Below, piece by piece: positions 57,640-64,000 of a stretch of DNA of 64,000 bases. A program made the translations under genes and the position numbers. The DNA comes from Tropicimonas sp. IMCC34043. GTDB lineage: Bacteria > Pseudomonadota > Alphaproteobacteria > Rhodobacterales > Rhodobacteraceae. Under the pieces are notes generated by a model. It was not told where the DNA came from. It saw only the letters and a list, made by a program, of their open reading frames with translations, and ran no database searches. The first letter of the stretch is position 1. Each line of letters starts with the position of its first letter. The stretch covers positions 62,001 through 126,000 of the forward strand of contig NZ_QMEK01000001.1 in the NCBI RefSeq assembly GCF_003390845.1. The letters run 5' to 3'.

Positions 57640-60477
57640 ATGCCCTTCCAGCCAACGAACTACGATCCTTATGATTTCGCCAACCGCCGCCACATCGGCC
57701 CCTCGCCCGAGGAGATGGCGGCAATGCTGGAGGCGGTCGGCGCCGAGAGCCTCGATGCGCTGATCGCGCAGACCGTGCCGGGATCGCTGCGCCAGTCCCG
57801 CCCGCTGGAGTGGGAGCCTGTGACCGAAGGCGACCTGCTGGTGAAAATGCGCAAGGTCGCGGGCAAGAACCGGGTGCTGCAGTCGCTGATCGGGCAGGGA
57901 TATCACGGCACGATCACACCTCCGGCGATCCAGCGCAACATCCTCGAGAATCCCGCCTGGTACACGGCCTATACCCCCTATCAGCCCGAGATCGCGCAGG
58001 GGCGGCTTGAGGCGCTGCTGAACTTCCAGACCATGATCGCCGATCTGACGGGGCTTGAGATCGCCAATGCCTCGCTGCTGGACGAGGGCACGGCAGCGGC
58101 CGAGGCGATGGTGATGGCGCAAAGGGTGGCGAAAACGAAGGCGGGCGCCTTCTTTGTCGATCACAACTGCCATCCCCAGACCATCGCGGTGATCGGAACC
58201 CGTGCCCGCCCGCTGGGCATCGAGGTCATCGTCGGGCCGGCCGGTGTGCTGGAACCCGGCCGCGTGTTCGGGGCGCTGTTCCAGTATCCGGGCACCGACG
58301 GCAAGCTGCGCGATTTCACCCCCGAGATGGCGGCGCTGCACGAGGCCGGGGCGGTGGGCATCGTCGCCGCCGATCTGCTGGCGCTGACGCTGCTGAAGGA
58401 ACCGGGCGCGATGGGCGCCGACATCGCCGTGGGATCCGCCCAGCGGTTCGGGGTGCCCATGGGATACGGCGGCCCCCACGCCGCCTTCATGGCCTGCCGC
58501 GATTCGATGAAGCGGTCGATGCCGGGCCGGATCGTCGGCGTCAGCGTCGATTCTCGCGGCAACAAGGCCTACCGGCTGAGCCTGCAGACCCGCGAGCAGC
58601 ATATCCGGCGCGAGAAGGCGACCTCGAACGTCTGCACCGCGCAGGCGCTGCTGGCGGTCATGGCCAGCTTCTATGCGGTGTTCCACGGGCCGAAGGGGCT
58701 GCGCGCGATTGCCGAGCGGGTGCACCGGATGACCGCCCGGATGGCAGACGTGCTGCGCTCATCGGGCTTTGCCGTCGTCCCAGACCAGATGTTCGACACG
58801 ATTACGGTCGAGGTCGGGCCGCTGCAGGGGGCAATCCTGCGTTCGGCGGTGGCCGAGGGGCTCAACCTGCGCCGGTTCGGAAGCACAAGGATCGGAATCT
58901 CGATCGACGAGACCTGCGTGCCCGAGACCATCGAACGGGTCTGGCGCGCCTTTGGCGTCGAGGAAAGCTTCGGCCGGCCGGACCGGGTGGCGCTGCCGGA
59001 ATCGCTGCTGCGGGAAAGCGCCTATCTGACCCATCCGGTGTTTCAGATGAACCGGGCCGAGGCCGAGATGATGCGCTACATGCGCCGGCTTGCCGACCGC
59101 GATCTGGCGCTTGACCGCGCGATGATCCCGCTCGGCTCCTGCACGATGAAGCTGAATGCCGCGGTCGAGATGATGCCGATCACCTGGCCCGAATTCAGCC
59201 AGCTTCACCCCTTCGTGCCGGTCGATCAGGCCGAAGGCTATGCCGAGATGCTGACGGATCTGAGCGCCAAGCTCTGCGAGATCACCGGCTATGACGCAAT
59301 GTCGATGCAGCCCAATTCGGGGGCGCAGGGCGAATATGCCGGGCTGATGACCATCGCCGCCTATCACCGTGCGCGGGGCGAGGCGCGCGACATCTGCCTG
59401 ATCCCGACCTCGGCGCATGGCACCAACCCTGCCTCTGCGACAATGGCGGGCATGAAGGTGGTGGTGGTCAAGGCGGCCGCGAATGGCGATATCGACCTCG
59501 ACGATTTCCGCGCCAAGGCCGAAGCCGCGGGCACAAGGCTCGCCGCCTGCATGATCACCTATCCGAGCACCCATGGCGTTTTCGAGGATACGGTGCGCGA
59601 GGTCTGTTCGATCACCCATGCCCATGGCGGCCAGGTCTATCTCGACGGGGCAAACCTCAACGCGCTCGTCGGCCTTGTGAAGCCGGGCGAGATCGGCTCG
59701 GACGTCAGCCACCTCAACCTTCACAAGACCTTCTGCATCCCGCATGGCGGCGGCGGCCCCGGCATGGGCCCGATCGGGGTCAAGGCGCATCTGGCGCCGC
59801 ATCTGCCGGGCCATCCCGAAACCGGCGGGGCCGAGGGGCCGGTGTCGGCTGCGCCCTTCGGGTCGGCCTCGATCCTGCCGATCTCCTGGGCCTATTGCCT
59901 GCTGATGGGGGGCGCCGGTCTGACCCAGGCGACACGGGTCGCGATCCTGTCGGCGAACTATATCGCAAGCCGGCTGGCGGGCAGCTATGATGTGCTGTTC
60001 AAGGGGCAGGGGGGCCGGGTCGCCCACGAATGCATCCTCGACACCCGCCCCTTTGCCGAGGTGGGCGTGACGGTCGATGACATCGCAAAGCGGCTTATCG
60101 ACAGCGGCTTTCACGCGCCGACCATGTCCTGGCCGGTCGCGGGCACGCTGATGGTGGAGCCGACGGAGTCCGAGACCAAGGCAGAGCTTGACCGTTTCAT
60201 CGACGCGATGTTGTCGATCCGGGCCGAGATTGCCGACGTCGAGGCAGGCACCATTGCCGCCGAAGACAGCCCCCTGCACCATGCCCCGCACACGGTCGAG
60301 GATCTGATCGCCGAGTGGACGCGCGCCTATCCGCGCGAGCAGGGCTGCTTCCCGCCGGGGGCGTTCCGGGTCGACAAGTACTGGCCGCCGGTCGGGCGGG
60401 TCGACAACGTCTGGGGCGACCGCAATCTGGTCTGCACCTGCCCGCCGATCGAATCCTACGCCGAAACGGTCGACTAG
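57640..60477 (+). CDS. gcvP: glycine dehydrogenase (decarboxylating), P protein
   Basis: The pyridoxal-phosphate enzyme that decarboxylates glycine and loads the aminomethyl group onto GcvH. The 945-residue single polypeptide is the full-length form (some bacteria have split subunits). The PLP lysine is in [20 protein letters not shown] (Lys near 696), and the N-terminal domain begins with the family [15 protein letters not shown] (15-29). A TTG nine bases upstream could also start it. The gap upstream holds inverted repeats. Confidence 0.97.
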   Translation: MPFQPTNYDPYDFANRRHIGPSPEEMAAMLEAVGAESLDALIAQTVPGSLRQSRPLEWEPVTEGDLLVKMRKVAGKNRVLQSLIGQGYHGTITPPAIQRNILENPAWYTAYTPYQPEIAQGRLEALLNFQTMIADLTGLEIANASLLDEGTAAAEAMVMAQRVAKTKAGAFFVDHNCHPQTIAVIGTRARPLGIEVIVGPAGVLEPGRVFGALFQYPGTDGKLRDFTPEMAALHEAGAVGIVAADLLALTLLKEPGAMGADIAVGSAQRFGVPMGYGGPHAAFMACRDSMKRSMPGRIVGVSVDSRGNKAYRLSLQTREQHIRREKATSNVCTAQALLAVMASFYAVFHGPKGLRAIAERVHRMTARMADVLRSSGFAVVPDQMFDTITVEVGPLQGAILRSAVAEGLNLRRFGSTRIGISIDETCVPETIERVWRAFGVEESFGRPDRVALPESLLRESAYLTHPVFQMNRAEAEMMRYMRRLADRDLALDRAMIPLGSCTMKLNAAVEMMPITWPEFSQLHPFVPVDQAEGYAEMLTDLSAKLCEITGYDAMSMQPNSGAQGEYAGLMTIAAYHRARGEARDICLIPTSAHGTNPASATMAGMKVVVVKAAANGDIDLDDFRAKAEAAGTRLAACMITYPSTHGVFEDTVREVCSITHAHGGQVYLDGANLNALVGLVKPGEIGSDVSHLNLHKTFCIPHGGGGPGMGPIGVKAHLAPHLPGHPETGGAEGPVSAAPFGSASILPISWAYCLLMGGAGLTQATRVAILSANYIASRLAGSYDVLFKGQGGRVAHECILDTRPFAEVGVTVDDIAKRLIDSGFHAPTMSWPVAGTLMVEPTESETKAELDRFIDAMLSIRAEIADVEAGTIAAEDSPLHHAPHTVEDLIAEWTRAYPREQGCFPPGAFRVDKYWPPVGRVDNVWGDRNLVCTCPPIESYAETVD

Positions 60478-60532
60478 GACGCAGCGATCCGGGCGGCGGG
60501 AGCAAGGGGGCGAGCGCTCCCGCCCGTCGCCC

Positions 60533-60549
60533 GCGCATCGAAGATGCGC
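60533..60549. terminator. hairpin downstream of gcvP
   Basis: GCGCATC and GATGCGC form a perfect 7-bp stem with a GAA loop about 56 bases past the gcvP stop, within a region of further GC-rich complementary blocks. There is no T-tract, so it may act with Rho or as a 3' end stabiliser. Confidence 0.4.
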
Positions 60550-60756
60550 CGCCGCCCGTTGGGCCGGGCGGCCTGCGGCCGCTGCCCGCCCGATGATGGA
60601 CGGTTGCGCCCGGTGACCGGCAGTCTCGACGCGCGGCTTCGACTCTGGGTTTTGCCGGTGGGTTTTGCCGGTCCGTGCCGCAGGTCCGCGCCGCGTCCGC
60701 GGCGCCACCGCCGCTCGGTCCCTCCGACCGGCGGCAGGCCCCCGGTTCCAAAAGCG

Positions 60757-62511
60757 CTACCTGCGGTTGGTGATCCAGCGGCACTGATAGGGGGCGAAGG
60801 TGATCTGGCCCTTGGATCCGTCGATCTTCTCGCCGCTCAGCAGATCGTACCATGCTTCGCCACCGATCAGGTTGATCGAGACCGCCGGCAGCGCGACATC
60901 GTCGCGGGTCACGTTGTGGATCGCGAAGATCGATTGCGAGCGGTCGATGCTCTGCCGCCAGAAGCCGAACAGCGCATCCCCAAGGTGCATGGTGAACTGC
61001 GTCGCATTGGGGTGGAACGCCTTTTGCCCGCAACGCAGCGTGATCCGCTGCTTCATTGCCTCCAGCACCCTTGCATGGATGCTGGCCGGGTCGTCGAGTT
61101 CGGCGCGCAACGTCGGATAGTCCCAGCGGTGGCGGTTGATCGCCCGGTTGATCCCGGTCTTCTCGACGCCCGCGTGGTCGTTCGGCGTTCCGAGCAGCGA
61201 ATGGATGTAGAAGGCCGGCAGCCCCTCCAGCGCCATGACGATGGTCTGGCTGCAAAGAAAGCGCTCAAGCTGCCATTCGTCCTCGCCCGCCACGGTGCCT
61301 TTCATGGCCTCGAACCAGGTGATGTTGAGCTCATAGGGTTTTTCACCGCCGCCGGGCAGCGAGCGCATGGATACCAGCCCGCCAAAGTCGCGCACGGCCT
61401 GCACCATGGCGGCGGTTTCCTCTTCGCTCAGCAACCCCTCGGCGGGGCGCATCCCGATCCCGTCATGCGAGGCGGTGAAGTTCAGATAAGCGCAGCCAAG
61501 CTGTGCCGGCGGCATCGCCATCTGCCACTGGTTCAAGGCCCGCGTCGTGCCGTTCAGCATCGCGTGCAGAACAAGCGGCGGCAGCGAGAAATTATAGATC
61601 GCGTGGGCTTCGTTCATGTTGCCGAAATAGGACAGGTTCTCGGCGTTGGGCACATTGGTCTCGGTCAGCAGAACGGCCGGCTCGACCGCATAATCGAACA
61701 ACAGCCGCATCAACCGGATGATCGCGTGGGTCTGCGGCAGGTGGATGCACGAGGTCCCGATCTCTTTCCAGATGAAGGCCACGGCATCGAGCCGGACGAT
61801 CCTGATCCCGTTGTCGATGTGCAGCCGCATGATCCGCAGGAATTCCAGCAGCACCTCTGGGTTCGAGAAATCGAGATCCACCTGATCGTGGCTGAAGGTG
61901 CACCAGACATGGCGCGTGCCCATCGCCGTCTCGACCTCGCGCAACAGCGGCGAGGTTCTGGGCCGCACCACAAGGCCGATATCGTCCTCGGGGTCGGCCT
62001 CGAAAAAGAACCGGTCATAGGGCGCGTGGCCCTGACGGTATTCCTGAAACCAGTTCGAATAGCTCGAGACATGGTTCAGCACCAGATCCGACATCAGTTT
62101 GAATTCGGCGCCGATGCGGTTGATGTCGGCCCATTCCCCGAGGTTCGAGTTGACCACGCGATAGTCGGTGACGGCAAAGCCGTCGTCCGAGGTAAAGGGG
62201 AAAAACGGCAGGATATGCACGTCGTGCACGACCCCGCCGAGATAGCGCCGAAGGAAGTCATAGAGCAGGTCGAGCGGCTTGTGGTTTCCGTCCACCAGCG
62301 TGTTGCCATAGGTGATGACCAGCGTGTCGCTTTGATCCCACAGCGAATTGCCCGGCGCCCGCGCCCGTGTGCGCCGCGCCGTGCCATCGGGCCAGAACGC
62401 CGCCTGAACCTCGGCGGCCAGCGCGCCGATATCGGCCTCGGGATAGATCTGCTGCAAAAGCGTCGAGAGCTTGAGGCTGAATTTCGGGCTGTTCTTTGGC
62501 ATTTTGACCAT
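60757..62511 (-). CDS. GH13 sugar phosphorylase (sucrose-phosphorylase-like family)
   Basis: A 584-residue (beta/alpha)8 enzyme of the GH13 subfamily that contains sucrose, glucosylglycerate and glucosylglycerol phosphorylases. Catalytic residues are the nucleophile Asp242 in VRLDAVAF, the acid/base Glu284 in LLTETNVP and Asp350 in TASHDGIG. It lacks a signal peptide, so acts in the cytosol, probably splitting an alpha-glucoside with phosphate to glucose-1-phosphate. The WKEIGTSCIHLPQTHAIIRL region after the nucleophile resembles glucosylglycerate-type members more than classic sucrose phosphorylase, but this is inference. Alternative ATG at 62502. Convergent with gcvP. Confidence 0.83.
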   Translation of the reverse strand: MVKMPKNSPKFSLKLSTLLQQIYPEADIGALAAEVQAAFWPDGTARRTRARAPGNSLWDQSDTLVITYGNTLVDGNHKPLDLLYDFLRRYLGGVVHDVHILPFFPFTSDDGFAVTDYRVVNSNLGEWADINRIGAEFKLMSDLVLNHVSSYSNWFQEYRQGHAPYDRFFFEADPEDDIGLVVRPRTSPLLREVETAMGTRHVWCTFSHDQVDLDFSNPEVLLEFLRIMRLHIDNGIRIVRLDAVAFIWKEIGTSCIHLPQTHAIIRLMRLLFDYAVEPAVLLTETNVPNAENLSYFGNMNEAHAIYNFSLPPLVLHAMLNGTTRALNQWQMAMPPAQLGCAYLNFTASHDGIGMRPAEGLLSEEETAAMVQAVRDFGGLVSMRSLPGGGEKPYELNITWFEAMKGTVAGEDEWQLERFLCSQTIVMALEGLPAFYIHSLLGTPNDHAGVEKTGINRAINRHRWDYPTLRAELDDPASIHARVLEAMKQRITLRCGQKAFHPNATQFTMHLGDALFGFWRQSIDRSQSIFAIHNVTRDDVALPAVSINLIGGEAWYDLLSGEKIDGSKGQITFAPYQCRWITNRR

Positions 62512-62813
62512 CTCTCGCGGCTTTCCTCCCGTTCAAGCGGAAAATGACGCCGGGGATCAAGGGAGAAGCGCACCGGAAGGCCGCTGCGAGCGACAGGTGA
62601 AGGATCTTCAAGTCGGCTGCCCAAGGATTACGCAGTGATGCGTCCTTGGGCGAATGGCGCGCCTGTCTGTCCGCTGTTTTCGAGGCCCCCTGTCGGGGGG
62701 ACATCGACAGGATCTGCCGGAGCCGCCGCGCGCGGCAGGGCGCGGCCCGGCCCAACGCCCGGCGGCCCATCTGCGATGGGCGTCCGGGGGGCGGGAGCGC
62801 CAGGCCCCAGGAC
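62512..62813. other. gap between tex and the GH13 gene
   Basis: About 302 bases without a recognisable gene. It contains short GC-rich inverted arms (GCCCAT/ATGGGC near 62764-62783 and CCCCC/GGGGG near 62685-62699) and must hold the GH13 promoter and the tex 3' end. None of the open frames looks real. Confidence 0.4.

Positions 62814-64000
<1,187 letters not shown>

Overview
The window is a continuous, GC-rich bacterial chromosome segment that reads as core genome of an alphaproteobacterium of the Rhodobacterales/Rhodobacteraceae (Rhodobacter, Rhodovulum or Paracoccus type). This rests on the cluster sdhCDAB - ethylmalonyl-CoA-pathway genes (mesaconyl-CoA hydratase and a malyl-CoA thioesterase homologue) - mdh - sucCDAB - lpd, an order I know from Rhodobacter sphaeroides; on a VPLPA-type C-terminal sorting signal typical of Rhodobacterales; and on a SucB with two lipoyl domains. 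Genus is inference only. I see no tRNA, rRNA, CRISPR array, insertion sequence or prophage.

Layout. 1-7755: end of a RecD-like helicase gene; a tightly overlapping lgt-midA-pgeF operon (minus); ubiK; a ybjN-proC-csaA-like-2-hydroxyacid dehydrogenase series (plus); a small secreted protein. 8081-11685: sdhCDAB (minus) with its own terminator and a strong hairpin between sdhA and sdhB. 12031-14041: divergent mntR and mntH sharing a short control region with two similar operator-like sequences. 14063-17620: a minus-strand operon carrying the malyl-CoA thioesterase homologue, an NnrU-family protein, a DUF1737 protein, mesaconyl-CoA hydratase and a secreted protein. 18094-28765: mdh, a coupled glycosyltransferase, sucC-sucD-sucA-sucB and lpd (plus). 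The gap upstream of sucC holds two unexplained inverted-repeat modules, and lpd is flanked by two inverted copies of a dispersed intergenic repeat.

28936-44960: carB; an exosortase-type VPLPA-CTERM surface protein behind an AT-rich leader region; a cyclopropane fatty acid synthase; a DUF1992 protein; the elongasome operon mreBCD-mrdA-rodA with a hydroxypyruvate reductase gene translationally coupled at its end; a secreted protein; and leuA. Upstream of leuA lies an unannotated leucine-rich leader peptide gene with an overlapping hairpin, a candidate attenuator with a possibly leaderless transcript. 45256-55569: an 18-repeat MORN protein, nadE, a small multidrug-type transporter, mgtE with a SpoT-like HD hydrolase, a broken arsC remnant, a PfkB kinase, a zinc metallopeptidase, gltX and a gamma-glutamylcyclotransferase-like gene. 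55570-64000: a tandem glycine riboswitch and gcvTHP, a GH13 sugar phosphorylase, and the start-less C-terminal part of tex.

Functionally the window joins central carbon metabolism (TCA cycle, acetyl-CoA assimilation, glycine cleavage) with envelope growth (lipoprotein modification, elongasome). Nothing looks like a defence island or a large acquired element. The novel-looking material is regulatory and small-scale: the leuA leader, the sucC upstream operators, the mntR/mntH operators, structured repeats around lpd, the arsC ruin, and a few domain combinations of unknown role.
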